From contig NZ_CP036274.1 in assembly GCF_007747655.1 (NCBI RefSeq), positions 682,001-746,000 on the forward strand: a DNA stretch of 64,000 bases, in the 5' to 3' direction. Each line of letters begins with the position of its first letter. Within the stretch, counting starts at the first letter, position 1. The notes beneath the pieces were generated by a model. That model was given only the letters and a program-made list of their open reading frames with translations. It did no database searches and was not told the DNA's origin. A program made the translations under genes and the position numbers. The stretch is from Anatilimnocola aggregata. GTDB lineage: Bacteria > Planctomycetota > Planctomycetia > Pirellulales > Pirellulaceae. Shown piece by piece: positions 17,846-27,020 of the stretch.

Positions 17846-19066
17846 CTACGGCTTGATGACCACTTCTGAACTGACGCTCAGAATGCTGGCCAGGTCTTGC
17901 GCATCTTGCGGGCTGAAGCTAATGCAGCCCAAGGCAGGACCACCGGCGGTCGCGGGGCTCCCGTGCAGCGAGACGTTGTTTCCCAAATCGAGCCACCAGC
18001 CTCCGTAAGGATTAGCCGGATCGTTGGCGGCCAATTGGCGGCCATCGCGACCGACATACAACTTCTCTCGGCTCTTCTCGCGCACTTGATAAGTACCGGC
18101 TGGCGGTTGTTCATCACCAACAGTGAAGGAGAATCGTCCGGCATAGAGCGGGCCCAGGAAGAGAGTCAATTCGCCAGCAGCAACGCTGAGCTCCGCACGA
18201 AACGGACCGGGAATCACTTTCAATTCGGTTCCCGGCACGAGCACTGCAGAATCGCGCACGACGGCCGAGTTGATGTTCATCAATAGCTGCGCGTCGACTT
18301 TGTACATGCTCGATACTTCGTACAGCGTTTGCGTTTTACCAACCACGCGGTGGGGTTCGCCGAAGTGATGTTCGTTGCTGTAGATCACCTTGCCCGCCAG
18401 CGCATCGAGCCAGGTCAGAACTTGTTGCCGCTCAGCTGGGGTCAGGTAGGTGTTATTGGCAAACGGCGAAAGTTCCGCGAGGGCGTCGCGAAACTTGTTG
18501 TCCTGCACGTGCCGCTCGACCAGCAGCCAGGCTTGCTTCAGCTTGTGGGCTTCGAGCGCGGGTGTGGTTGCTGCGGTCGTTGGAGTGGCAGGCGCAGTCT
18601 GAGGTTGCGATGGCTCGATTGGCTGCGAATAAGTTGGTTGAGTGTAGGTAGACGACCCGGCATTGGGATCAGACGGTTCAGTAGCGAACGGAGCAGGTCC
18701 ACTCGGCTGAGTTTCTGGAATCGTTGCTTCTACGGGTTCAACCAGCGGCGGAACACTGCGCTCGGGAGCCGGGTAGTAGGCGGGAATGTCTCTCGTTGGC
18801 GCGATTCCTTGCTGATCGACGACGGGAATCGTCGAGGCTGCAGGTGGCGAATCGATTAGCGGCGGCAACGACGGTTGTCCATTGGCCGCGCCTTGACCAA
18901 AGTCAATTGCGGGGGGCTGCATCTCGGTCAGCTGTTGCTGCGAGAGAGAGCTCGAGGGGGACTTTTCAGGCCCATTGAGAGTGACGTAGACCCCGTACAG
19001 CACGCCGGCCAGCACGAGGATCACGCAAGTCGATTTGAGTGAGTTCACATCCGTCCTCCCTGACAA
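17846..19066 (-). CDS. L,D-transpeptidase (YkuD) with LysM domain
   Basis: The 406-residue protein has an N-terminal membrane anchor (about residues 13-29) and a long Pro/Ser/Thr-rich periplasmic linker up to about residue 165. A helical region and a LysM-like domain (TLYEVSSMYKVDAQLLMNIN) follow. A C-terminal YkuD domain carries the SLHGSP His and the GC nucleophile. Such enzymes cross-link peptidoglycan or attach proteins to it. The usual SHGC context is altered here to ALGCISF, while the Cys itself is kept. It is convergent with the BtuF-like gene, 2 bp apart. The architecture is clear; activity is probable but the motif variation is worth testing. Confidence 0.85.
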   Translation of the reverse strand: MSGRTDVNSLKSTCVILVLAGVLYGVYVTLNGPEKSPSSSLSQQQLTEMQPPAIDFGQGAANGQPSLPPLIDSPPAASTIPVVDQQGIAPTRDIPAYYPAPERSVPPLVEPVEATIPETQPSGPAPFATEPSDPNAGSSTYTQPTYSQPIEPSQPQTAPATPTTAATTPALEAHKLKQAWLLVERHVQDNKFRDALAELSPFANNTYLTPAERQQVLTWLDALAGKVIYSNEHHFGEPHRVVGKTQTLYEVSSMYKVDAQLLMNINSAVVRDSAVLVPGTELKVIPGPFRAELSVAAGELTLFLGPLYAGRFSFTVGDEQPPAGTYQVREKSREKLYVGRDGRQLAANDPANPYGGWWLDLGNNVSLHGSPATAGGPALGCISFSPQDAQDLASILSVSSEVVIKP

Positions 19067-19272
19067 ACTGCAGGCTCAACACGTCGCATCATGCCAGCTG
19101 GCCAACCTTGCACATCGTCGCGCAAAGGGAGCCCGCCCGGCTAAGCCTGACACACCATGCGCACGATAGCGAACTTGCAAAAATCGGCAAATAGCAAGTT
19201 CCAAGAATGCCAAAACCTGTCAGCTGTCACTCGTGGGATAGGCTTCCAGCCTGTCAACTTGACCCCTTAGCA

Positions 19273-20808
19273 CTATTCCGCGTTCGCTTCCGCCACCTTC
19301 TGCTGCCAGAAGTCGCGGGCCTGCCGGTGGAATTGCATCACGGCTTGTCTTTGCTCGGGGTCGGTGAGCGTGATCCGGCGGGCTCGCTCCGTCAGCCAAT
19401 CGAGCATGAACTGGGCCGACTTTTTGCTCACCGTTCGCTCGTAGCCAATCTCAACATAATAGGGGGCAGTCATCGCAAAGCGATATGTCTTCGCCGCGTT
19501 GGTCACCGCGCGAATCATCAGCCAACCGCTGCGGTCGAACTTGACGGTCGGCAGCCGCCCGCCTGCTTTGGCCCATTCATCCAACCGAGTTTCGTGGACA
19601 ACTTTGCCGTTCTGAATCACTTCCAAATATTCGATCTTCTCGCGCGTCGCCAGGTTGAGCGCGATGCTGAGTTCAACGGTCTGCCCTTTCTCTGCTTGAA
19701 AGACATGTCCCGGAGGCTGTTCGTTCACGAGCGGACGAAGGAGTGGACCATTCGTAATGACCACGCGACCTTGCTTCAAACCGTCCCACCAGGCTTCGGG
19801 CGAGAACTCTTCGCAGTAAACATAAACGCGGTTATAGCCTGCTGGATTGGTGGTGAGCCCACTGCCACTGGCAGCCGCGGGAGCGATGCGCAGTCCGCAA
19901 TTGAGCAGATGAAAGTAAGCTTCCTGCGACCAACGTCCTGCGCCGGTCGTGCCCGGATAGAGCGCGCCGTCTTTGGGTTTCTCCCACGCGGCTGGTGCTT
20001 GGATTTCGTCTCGCTGCAGTGACTCACTGGCAACGACGAGGGAATCCAATTGCCCGGCGGCTACCAGCGCGGGCAAATCCCAAAGCGTGGCACTGCGGGC
20101 GGCGATATGTGCTGCTGCTTGTTCGCGCGCTTGGCCCACGATGGCGAAGGGGCTGGGGAACTCCTGACCTGCTGCTCCGAGCGCGAAGGGTTTCGTCAAA
20201 TTCAGCAGCAGGAGTGAAGCTCCGGCCCGCTCGTCGCGGCCGCCGAGAATTTGTGCGAAGCGTCCATCGCTGGATCGCAGCAGTGGGTCGGTCGGCAACG
20301 GCCTCTTGTCCCACAGGCTCTTGTTATTCCACCAGGTGACATCGGCCACGATATCCAACTCTTCCGCCCGCATCAGCAGTTCGACTTCGGCCGGATCGCG
20401 CGCCAGGTGTAAATCGCCGGCGTACCACTTTTCCTTGCGCATGTTCACGACGCGATGCAGGTCGACGACCTTCGTATCCTCAGCACCTCGTTCGATTTCG
20501 AAGTTGCCATAGCGAGTCTTGTACTCGGGCCCGTGTTCCATTTCGAACGTGTAACTGCCCGGCGCGAGATCGAGCGTGATCGTGCCATCGAACGTAAAGT
20601 GATCGTGCCAAAAGGGAGTCTTGGTTGGCGGACGAATCGCTTTGCCGCGGACGTCGCGCAGGATCATCCGCACGGCCAGCGGCTTGCCGGTGTCTTTATC
20701 GACCGCCTCGATCGTGAGTTCGCCGCGGCCGTTGGCAGCACTGGCGGCCGGCAATTGACAACCGATCAGCACGATCAAGGCAACCGAGCAAATTTCCAGG
20801 TATCGCAT
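19273..20808 (-). CDS. CehA/McbA-like exported metallohydrolase homologue
   Basis: The start at ATG 20808 (MRYLEICSVALIV) gives about 511 residues with a lipoprotein-like or Sec signal (VLIGCQLPAASAA). A beta-rich carboxypeptidase-regulatory-like domain comes first (about 25-125: GELTIEAVDKDTGKPLAVRM, then SYTFEMEHGPEY). It is followed by the PHP-like CehA region starting WYAGDLHLARDPAEVELLM and IVADVTWWN. The expected metal-binding GDLHxH is degraded to GDLHLA, so one ligand is missing and hydrolase activity is uncertain. It is a single gene, divergent from the DUF1552 gene. Confidence 0.7.
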   Translation of the reverse strand: MRYLEICSVALIVLIGCQLPAASAANGRGELTIEAVDKDTGKPLAVRMILRDVRGKAIRPPTKTPFWHDHFTFDGTITLDLAPGSYTFEMEHGPEYKTRYGNFEIERGAEDTKVVDLHRVVNMRKEKWYAGDLHLARDPAEVELLMRAEELDIVADVTWWNNKSLWDKRPLPTDPLLRSSDGRFAQILGGRDERAGASLLLLNLTKPFALGAAGQEFPSPFAIVGQAREQAAAHIAARSATLWDLPALVAAGQLDSLVVASESLQRDEIQAPAAWEKPKDGALYPGTTGAGRWSQEAYFHLLNCGLRIAPAAASGSGLTTNPAGYNRVYVYCEEFSPEAWWDGLKQGRVVITNGPLLRPLVNEQPPGHVFQAEKGQTVELSIALNLATREKIEYLEVIQNGKVVHETRLDEWAKAGGRLPTVKFDRSGWLMIRAVTNAAKTYRFAMTAPYYVEIGYERTVSKKSAQFMLDWLTERARRITLTDPEQRQAVMQFHRQARDFWQQKVAEANAE

Positions 20809-20926
20809 GCAACGAGACTTCCGCGCAAGACCTCTGTGACGATTCGACCAGCGCCCGCAATGCGCGCGCAGCGTGCCGCACAAACATAGGTCACGGATTC
20901 TGGCCCAAACTCTTCCATCAATAAAC

Positions 20927-20956
20927 TTGAATTGATCGCTCCCGGTACGCTATTCT
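20927..20956 (+). promoter_or_regulatory. Candidate promoter of the DUF1552 gene
   Basis: TTGAAT at 20927-20932 and TATTCT at 20951-20956 are separated by 18 bp, 48 bp upstream of ATG 21004. The match to a sigma-70-like promoter is fair but based on inspection only. Confidence 0.35.
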
Positions 20957-21003
20957 GCAGGCACCGCTCCCCGGCAGCCCACCTCTCTCCGTTGAGACTC
21001 GCG

Positions 21004-22302
21004 ATGGCCACTTCAACCGCAGTCACGCGTTTGCTGAATCAATCCTCACGCCGTTCGTTCTTGCGAGCTGCGGGCGTAACTCTCGCGCTGCCGATGCTCG
21101 ACGCGCTGCAACCCAAGTTGCGCGCGGGTGAGAAAAAGGTTGTGCCACGGCGAATGGTCTGCATTTGCACACCGCTGAGCGTGAATCCGAATTACTTCTT
21201 TCCCACCGATACGGGTCGCGACTACACACTCTCGCCCTATCTCGAACCGCTCGCCGAACTGCGGAACGATTTCTCCGTCATCTCGGGCTTGTCCCATCCC
21301 GATGTTGGTTCGAGCCACGATTCAATCTTCAGTTTTCTGACTGCCGCACCACATCCCGAGATTCGTGCGGGCTTTCGGAACTCGATTTCGCTCGATCAAT
21401 TTGCCGCGGAGCATTTGGGAGGCCAAACGCGCTTTCCGAGTTTGTCTTTATCGGCCGAAGGCTTTGGGTTGTCGTGGACGCGCAGCGGAGCGCTCGTGCC
21501 GCCGGACCTTTATCCCGCCAGTGTCTTTGCCAAGATGTTTCTCGATGGCAGGCCCGACGAAGTCGAATCCCAAAAGCGCAGGCTGCGGAATGGTAAGAGC
21601 ATCCTCGATACGCTGCACGCCCAGGCGAAGCAATTGAATCCGGCCATCGGCACGCGCGACCGGGAAAAGCTGGACGAGTACTTCACCAGCGTGCGTGAAC
21701 TCGAACAGCGGATGGTGGTGCAGCAGGAGTGGGCGAATCGACCCAAGCCGAAAGTCGATGCCAAGCAGCCCGCGAACAACATGAACTCGGCCGATCTTAT
21801 CGGCAAGAACCGCCTGATGTTCGATTTGATTCACCTGGCCATTCAAACCGACTCGACGCGGCTGATCACCATGCTGCTGCTCGGCACCAGCAATGTGCCG
21901 CCGATTCAAGGGATCTCAGCGGGGCACCACGACCTGTCGCATCACGGGCAGGATCCGAAGAAGATCGAGCAGCTGAAGATTCTTGAGCTCGAGAAGATGA
22001 AGACCGTGCAGGAGTTGCTCTCCAAGCTAAAGAACACGCAGGAAGAGGGGGAGTCGCTGCTCGACCGGACGATGGTCTACTTCAGCAGCAATTTGGGGAA
22101 CGCCAGCAATCACTCGACCAAGAACTTGCCGATTCTGTTTGCCGGCGGCGGCTTCAATCATGGCCAGCATCTGGCCTTCGATCCTAAATCGCCACCGCCA
22201 CTGAGCAATCTTTATCTTTCAATGCTTCATCGCTTGGGCATTCCCAGCGACAAGTTTGGCTCCAGTAGCGGCACTCTCACCGGGCTGGCAGCGAAAGCGT
22301 AG
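21004..22302 (+). CDS. DUF1552 domain protein, Tat-exported
   Basis: The start at ATG 21004 gives 432 residues. The N-terminus contains SRRSFLRAAGVTLALPML, a twin-arginine signal of the kind found in almost all DUF1552 proteins. The mature part has family-like segments: RMVCICTPLSVNPNYFFP, LSGLSHPDVGSSHDS-type sequence, and a C-terminal FAGGGFNHGQHLAF with the conserved His-containing loop. DUF1552 proteins belong to the alkaline-phosphatase-like DUF1501 relatives. In planctomycetes they usually follow DUF1592/DUF1588 cytochrome-domain genes, but here no such partner is adjacent. The role is unknown, and export as a folded protein is likely. Confidence 0.9.
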   Translation: MATSTAVTRLLNQSSRRSFLRAAGVTLALPMLDALQPKLRAGEKKVVPRRMVCICTPLSVNPNYFFPTDTGRDYTLSPYLEPLAELRNDFSVISGLSHPDVGSSHDSIFSFLTAAPHPEIRAGFRNSISLDQFAAEHLGGQTRFPSLSLSAEGFGLSWTRSGALVPPDLYPASVFAKMFLDGRPDEVESQKRRLRNGKSILDTLHAQAKQLNPAIGTRDREKLDEYFTSVRELEQRMVVQQEWANRPKPKVDAKQPANNMNSADLIGKNRLMFDLIHLAIQTDSTRLITMLLLGTSNVPPIQGISAGHHDLSHHGQDPKKIEQLKILELEKMKTVQELLSKLKNTQEEGESLLDRTMVYFSSNLGNASNHSTKNLPILFAGGGFNHGQHLAFDPKSPPPLSNLYLSMLHRLGIPSDKFGSSSGTLTGLAAKA

Positions 22303-22402
22303 CGCGCAATCAGCAACCAACGCATGCGATATTCCACCGGGCGAGTTCGCTGTTGGAGTGCGAACTCGCTGCGCTTGTTGATGCCGCAAGTTTTCTGGAG
22401 AA

Positions 22403-24052
22403 CTACACCGGCAGCACAATCTCGCGACCTTCGACATCGCGAAGATCGATTTCCAGGTGTTCGGGGAACACCGTCGCCGAGCTGAGAATCTGCACGCTCA
22501 TGTTGCAGTCATCTTCCAGCCGGGTGATCTCGCGTCGCTTCTTGTTGTTCAAGTAAGCGCCAACGGGCTCCGAAACCTTGACCGTAGCCCGGGCAATCTT
22601 CGGCTGTTGGCTGGCGAGCATCAGCAGGCGAACGACTTCAATCGCCATGCTTTCGGCAGTCTTCACCACACCACGGCCCGTGCAGCAGGGGCAGTCGCTA
22701 TAAACAGCCGTCTTCAAGCTGGGGCGAATCCGCTGGCGAGTCATTTCGATCAAACCGAAGGGACTCGTTCGCAGAATCTTGGTGCGGGCGCGGTCGCGGC
22801 GCATCGCGTCGCGCAGGGCCCGTTCGACACCGCGGCGATGCTTCTCACGACGCATGTCGATGAAGTCGTTCACTACGACACCGCCCAGATCGCGCAGCCG
22901 CAATTGGCGGGCAATTTCCTTCGCCGCCGAGATGTTCAGCTTGAAGGCACTCGTTTCGGCATCGTCGCCGGTGCGGAAGTTACCGCTATTCACGTCGATG
23001 GCGACGAGCGCTTCGGTTTGATCGATGACAATCGAACCACCCCCGCGGAGCGGCACCTTGCGCTTGTGAATACCAGCGATTTCCTGATCCAACTTGTATT
23101 TGTGGAACAGTGGCTCGCGGCCGTCGTAATGATGCAACCGGTTCACGTGCCGCGGCATCACCAGCTGCAAGAATTCTTTGGCCCGTTCATAGGCATCGGC
23201 CTGGTCGATGTAGATGGCATCGATCTCGGCGGTGAAGATGTCGCGAATGGTCCGGATGATCATGTCGCTTTCTTCGTAAATCACGCCTGGTCCAGTGGTC
23301 TTTCGCAAGCGGCGAACGATCACCTTCCACAGTCGCAGCAGATAGGCCATGTCGCGCGAAAGTTCCTTCTTCGCCCGATCCTGACCAGCAGTCCGCACGA
23401 TGAAGCCCAGCCCCTTCGGCGGATTAAGTTCCAGCAGCGTGTCTCGCAGGGTGCGGCGCAGTTGATCGTCTTCGATCTTGCGCGAGACACCAACGCGGCC
23501 GAGCGCGGGCATCAACACCAAGTAGCGGCCGGGAATGCTGATGTAGGTCGACAGGGTTGGACCCTTGGTCCCAATCCCTTCTTTAATGACTTGCACCAGC
23601 ACTTCGTCGCCACGGCGAAAAATCTCTTGAATCGGCGGCTTGATGCGTGGGCGGCCACCACGGGGCGGACGCCGCTGGCGCTGTTGGCGTTGCGGCGGAC
23701 GGTCACCTTCTTCGCCACCCTCTTCGTCGCTGTCGCCGTTGTCGTCTTCACCGGTATCGATATCAGCATTGCGGCCGCCCATCATCGCTTCGGCCGGGTC
23801 GAAACCACCTTGGCGGAAGTATTGCGACTCGACATCGCTGATGTGCAGAAAGCCGTTGCGGCCGACGCCGAAGTCGACGAACGCAGCCTGAATGCTTGGC
23901 TCCAGGTTTACGATCCGCCCACGATAGATATTGCCGACGTAATTGTCCGCACTCGCGCGCTCGATGTACAGCTCTTCCAGCAGGCCATCCTCAATGATGG
24001 CAATTCGGCACTCCTCGGGCTGCGAGACATTCACCAACATTTCGCTTTTCAT
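22403..24052 (-). CDS. rng: Ribonuclease E/G family endoribonuclease
   Basis: The start at ATG 24052 (MKSEMLVNVSQPEECR) gives 549 residues. An S1 RNA-binding domain begins at about residue 37 (NYVGNIYRGRIVNLEPSIQAAFVDFG) and is interrupted by an acidic run then an Arg/Gly-rich run (97-138) before resuming at EIFRRGDEVLVQV. The catalytic region has IDVNSG (352-357) and VVVNDFIDM with the second metal-binding Asp near 396. CPCCTGRG (454-461) is the Zn-link Cys pair that dimerises RNase E. There is no long C-terminal degradosome scaffold. The enzyme processes rRNA and mRNA in the cytoplasm. Whether it behaves as RNase E or G cannot be told from this. Confidence 0.92.
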   Translation of the reverse strand: MKSEMLVNVSQPEECRIAIIEDGLLEELYIERASADNYVGNIYRGRIVNLEPSIQAAFVDFGVGRNGFLHISDVESQYFRQGGFDPAEAMMGGRNADIDTGEDDNGDSDEEGGEEGDRPPQRQQRQRRPPRGGRPRIKPPIQEIFRRGDEVLVQVIKEGIGTKGPTLSTYISIPGRYLVLMPALGRVGVSRKIEDDQLRRTLRDTLLELNPPKGLGFIVRTAGQDRAKKELSRDMAYLLRLWKVIVRRLRKTTGPGVIYEESDMIIRTIRDIFTAEIDAIYIDQADAYERAKEFLQLVMPRHVNRLHHYDGREPLFHKYKLDQEIAGIHKRKVPLRGGGSIVIDQTEALVAIDVNSGNFRTGDDAETSAFKLNISAAKEIARQLRLRDLGGVVVNDFIDMRREKHRRGVERALRDAMRRDRARTKILRTSPFGLIEMTRQRIRPSLKTAVYSDCPCCTGRGVVKTAESMAIEVVRLLMLASQQPKIARATVKVSEPVGAYLNNKKRREITRLEDDCNMSVQILSSATVFPEHLEIDLRDVEGREIVLPV

Positions 24053-24841
24053 GGACTCGTTTTCTCTCGTGATTTGAAGGCCCGCCCTGGCACCTATCCT
24101 CCGGCGCAGCTGGTCGTAACCAGCCGTCATGTCCGCCGGCCAGTGTTGGTTCGGCCACCGTCGATAACGACGCGCAACTCGCAGACCAACGAACCAATGC
24201 TGGGCGAAAGCCAGCCGCGCAGCGCGGGAGAGTGGCCCGGCGAGGCGCGTGATTCGCGCTCTCGCAGTTTGATGTGGGCCGCCAAGGGCGCTGCCGCCAG
24301 CAGCTTTCGCTCGAGCTGGCTGGCTCGCGACGATAGCCGTCAGGGCAAAAAACAGACGTATACGCAACGTGTACGAAAGCCCGCGAACGGGCGCTAGCAG
24401 CCACTTGGGCTTCAGCCGATGAGTCCAGTTGATAGCAACGGGCGAGCCGTGTCGAACGAGTCGACTCGCCTGGCGCTAATCGCGCAATTCTGTGCGCGGT
24501 TGTACCTTGCCCCGGGAGGGCCGGCCACAAGGACCGGGCATCGAGCGTGAATGGCAAGGTTGGCAACATCGTGAGTGAGGAACAGAGTAGCTGCGAGCTC
24601 TCCGGCCTGATGGCACCCCCCATGCTGACAGCCAGCAAACGAGCGCATCACGCCGAGACTATGGGCGATTATTATGCCGGAAACCAGCCCGCTTCGCGAC
24701 ACCAAACCCCGTTCGGGCCAGAGTTTCTGGCGAATTCTTGGGGCGGCGGCAGTTTAGTAGCCATTTTTTCGCACACCCCGCTTGAGCGAGTCCCAAGTTC
24801 CAGCCCCCCTCGCCCTCGATTGTTGCTTGTTCCGCCCTCGT
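24053..24841. other. Long non-coding stretch upstream of the RNase E/G gene
   Basis: Nearly 0.8 kb separates the RNase start from the next gene upstream on the same strand. Open frames here have atypical composition (Arg/Ser/Ala-rich on all strands) and I judge them non-coding. RNase E genes in enterobacteria have long autoregulated 5' leaders; a similar leader is possible here but unproven. Confidence 0.45.
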
Positions 24842-25216
24842 TTAGTCGGCGTCGCCCCGGCGCTCCGAGTCTTCATCGTCGTCGTCGTCATCATCGGCGT
24901 CGCTGTTGTAGACTTCGAGCGGGACAACCACGACGAGGATCTCTTCGACGTTCACGATGCCGCCGGGAGCCGGGTACTTGCTCAGGCGATGGGCGACCTC
25001 GGCCACGACAAGAATCTCGGCGGTGATGGCCATCACCTGCTCACCTTCGCGCGGCACGTGATCGGTGCGGACGAGAAAGTTCTGATAGTCGTCGATATTG
25101 ACCTCGTTCATCGCGAGGTTGAGGTCGGGCATATAGACGAAGCGAATCGGCGTCCGTCTGCTGGCGGTGCTCCCGGGAAATTTCCGGGGCGGACCTCCTC
25201 GGGGGCGCTTCGTCAT
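24842..25216 (-). CDS. Small protein of unknown function with poly-Asp tail
   Basis: ATG 25216 (MTKRPRGGPP) gives 124 residues. The basic N-terminal 25 residues are followed by a compact predicted alpha/beta core (about 28-100: PIRFVYMPDLNLAMNEVNI, NFLVRTDHVPREGEQVM, GIVNVEEILVVVVPLEV). An extremely acidic C-terminus follows, with eight consecutive Asp apart from one Ala. The opposing charges at the two ends could allow self-association or nucleic-acid mimicry, but this is conjecture. The gene lies 0.8 kb upstream of the RNase E/G gene on the same strand. No family recognised. Confidence 0.6.
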   Translation of the reverse strand: MTKRPRGGPPRKFPGSTASRRTPIRFVYMPDLNLAMNEVNIDDYQNFLVRTDHVPREGEQVMAITAEILVVAEVAHRLSKYPAPGGIVNVEEILVVVVPLEVYNSDADDDDDDDEDSERRGDAD

Positions 25217-25489
25217 GCAACTGCTTTCCGATGTCGGGAGTCGGGCGTGGGCAGAGACCGCTGCGGCGGTACTCATCTACTCTAATCGAAACTTGCAGCT
25301 GGCAAGGCTCGTCGCGGTGCCCGCCGCACTATAGGCTTCCGCACCACAGGATTCTCGGCCTCCGCCCACCTCAAAGCGTAACACTATATCGCGATTAGCG
25401 CGATTCTGAGAGGCGTCTTTTGCGGTAAGTGCCGATTATGCCGGGGCGGCAGGCAGCCCTCACCTCGCATTGCCCAGAAAGCAGCAAAG

Positions 25490-25625
25490 GTCGTAGTCCA
25501 ACTGGCACTCAATGTCATCTGGTTAACCCACTCGCTTGCGAGGGTGAACTGTAAAATCGCAGAACTAGCAGTTCAGCGGCCGCAAGCGGCTCGGTTAACC
25601 AGGTTTGGCAACCTGACATCCATCG
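25490..25625 (+). repeat. Dispersed ~135-bp element, family B copy 1
   Basis: This block closely matches the reverse complement of 30737-30872 over its whole length. Shared landmarks in order are TAGTCCAACT, ATGTCATCT, GAACTG with AAAA, a CGGCCGC-type core, AGGTTTGGCAACCTG and ATCCATCG. Small internal hairpins (CGCTTGCG, CCGCAAGCGG) are conserved in kind. It fills most of the gap between the genes ending at 25638 and starting at 25216. Confidence 0.8.
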
Positions 25626-25637
25626 AGGATTAAGCGA

Positions 25638-26069
25638 CTACGCCCTTTGCTCACCGCTCCAAAGATATTCCCTCGCTTGATCGGTTGCGGCAAGCCAGCG
25701 GCCACCGTCGGTTTCCATGGGGTTCCAGTCCGAACCAGCGACGACTCGTCCCAATGAATACTCGACGCGAAAGCGAACTCGATCTGCCAGAATTTCCTGA
25801 ATCCAATTGATCGCATGTTCGGCGGCTTCACGCTGCCGGTCCTCTTTCCGCTCGGCTCGCGATGGAGAACATTCGAAGTGGCGATGACTGATCTTTCCCA
25901 CCGCTACAGTGAGTTCGTCACCATCGTTGTGGACGACGAGATCACCGACCTCGGGCGCCCTTGCTGGAACGCGGAGAATCTTTGTCGCGTCAGCAGTCCG
26001 GTGCAGTTGCAGAACATCGGGCAAAAGCCCGAAGAACACGTTCGCGAGCTTGGGTGACGGTGCGGACAT
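25638..26069 (-). CDS. Protein of unknown function
   Basis: ATG 26069 (MSAPSPKLANVFFG) gives 143 residues; an in-frame TTG at 26156 would add 29 residues and is less likely. The body has protein-like alternation (EVGDLVVHNDGDELTVAVG, then HFECSPSRAERKED, a helix AAEHAINWIQEILADRVRF and a strand VEYSLGRVVAGSDW). This suggests a small alpha/beta domain reminiscent of immunity-type proteins, though I cannot name a family. It lies downstream of pgsA on the same strand across 260 bp, with a dispersed repeat directly after its stop codon. No toxin gene is adjacent. Confidence 0.55.
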   Translation of the reverse strand: MSAPSPKLANVFFGLLPDVLQLHRTADATKILRVPARAPEVGDLVVHNDGDELTVAVGKISHRHFECSPSRAERKEDRQREAAEHAINWIQEILADRVRFRVEYSLGRVVAGSDWNPMETDGGRWLAATDQAREYLWSGEQRA

Positions 26070-26329
26070 AAGTCTGACGGCTAATTGCCTATACTCTTGC
26101 ACGGCAGTCAAGTTAATCTGCTCTGCGACCAAGGGAAAGAACTCGAATTGTCTCAAGCAGCAAACGTGGGTCGGGCACCCCGTCCCTTACGAAGGGGCAT
26201 TCCATTTTTGGTTGCGCACCGCCCTGCACGACGATCCGATACGCTTCGAGCATTGCCTCGCTGAACCGCTCTGGTTCGTTAGGGACGTGGTCTTTGGCCT
26301 ACCCATTACCCACTATCGGCTGCAGCTGC

Positions 26330-26962
26330 TCAATTCATCTTTTTGGCAGCGATGAAGACATACTCGAGGCCCGAGTAGATGGTGATCGCGATGGAACCCC
26401 AGACGGCGATGGGCAGCACGACTCCCAACCAATCGGGCAGCGGGGTGCCTGCTCCGTACTGGGCAAAGTGACGGAGGGCAACGAGGCTGGCAACGACCGC
26501 GAGGCATTGCACGACCATCTTCACCTTGCCGGCCCACTTGGCCGAAAAATCGCCGCCGCTTCCCTCAATCACCGAGCGGAGCGCGGTGACGAGCAATTCG
26601 CGCCCCATCACGACGGTGGCCATCCAGGCGGCGATGCCTGAGTTCACTTCGGCCGCAAGAAAGATGTAGGTGCCGCAAATGATGATCTTATCGACGAACG
26701 GATCGAGTACGCGCCCCAGCTTGGTCACCTGGCCATACTTGCGGGCCCAGTAGCCATCCATCCAATCGGTGCTGGCGGCGATCACGAACACAATCAGCGC
26801 GGCCGTGAATTGGTGCAGGGGAATGAGCACGAACACGGCGATCGCCAAGACGAGCCGCACCATTGTGATGATGTTGGGCACATTCCAGATATCGTTCTCG
26901 GTGCCGCGCGCGGTAATTGCGTTGAGCTGAGCTGTGGCGTGCTTTTTCTTTTTGGTGGTCAT
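26330..26962 (-). CDS. pgsA: CDP-diacylglycerol-glycerol-3-phosphate 3-phosphatidyltransferase
   Basis: The 210-residue inner-membrane enzyme makes phosphatidylglycerol phosphate from CDP-diacylglycerol and glycerol-3-phosphate, the committed step to phosphatidylglycerol. The CDP-alcohol phosphatidyltransferase signature is complete: STDWMDGYWARKYGQ with KLGRVLDPFVDK (Asp66, Asp69, Asp87, Asp91). The membrane segments NIITMVRLVLAIAVFVL and several later ones fit the six-helix fold. A basic Lys-rich N-terminus precedes the first helix. It follows a Gfo/Idh/MocA-like gene on the same strand by 58 bp, so co-transcription is possible although function does not obviously link them. Confidence 0.92.
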   Translation of the reverse strand: MTTKKKKHATAQLNAITARGTENDIWNVPNIITMVRLVLAIAVFVLIPLHQFTAALIVFVIAASTDWMDGYWARKYGQVTKLGRVLDPFVDKIIICGTYIFLAAEVNSGIAAWMATVVMGRELLVTALRSVIEGSGGDFSAKWAGKVKMVVQCLAVVASLVALRHFAQYGAGTPLPDWLGVVLPIAVWGSIAITIYSGLEYVFIAAKKMN

Positions 26963-27020
26963 GTGTATGTAGCGAGGGTTGAGATTCGCGGCCCACCATT
27001 CGATTTGATGATGTGCGAAC

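Noticed and set aside
22457-24397. A 646-codon open frame antisense to the RNase E/G gene
   Set aside because: It mirrors the codon structure of a GC-rich real gene. The opposite strand carries unmistakable RNase E/G motifs, and the antisense product has no recognisable features.
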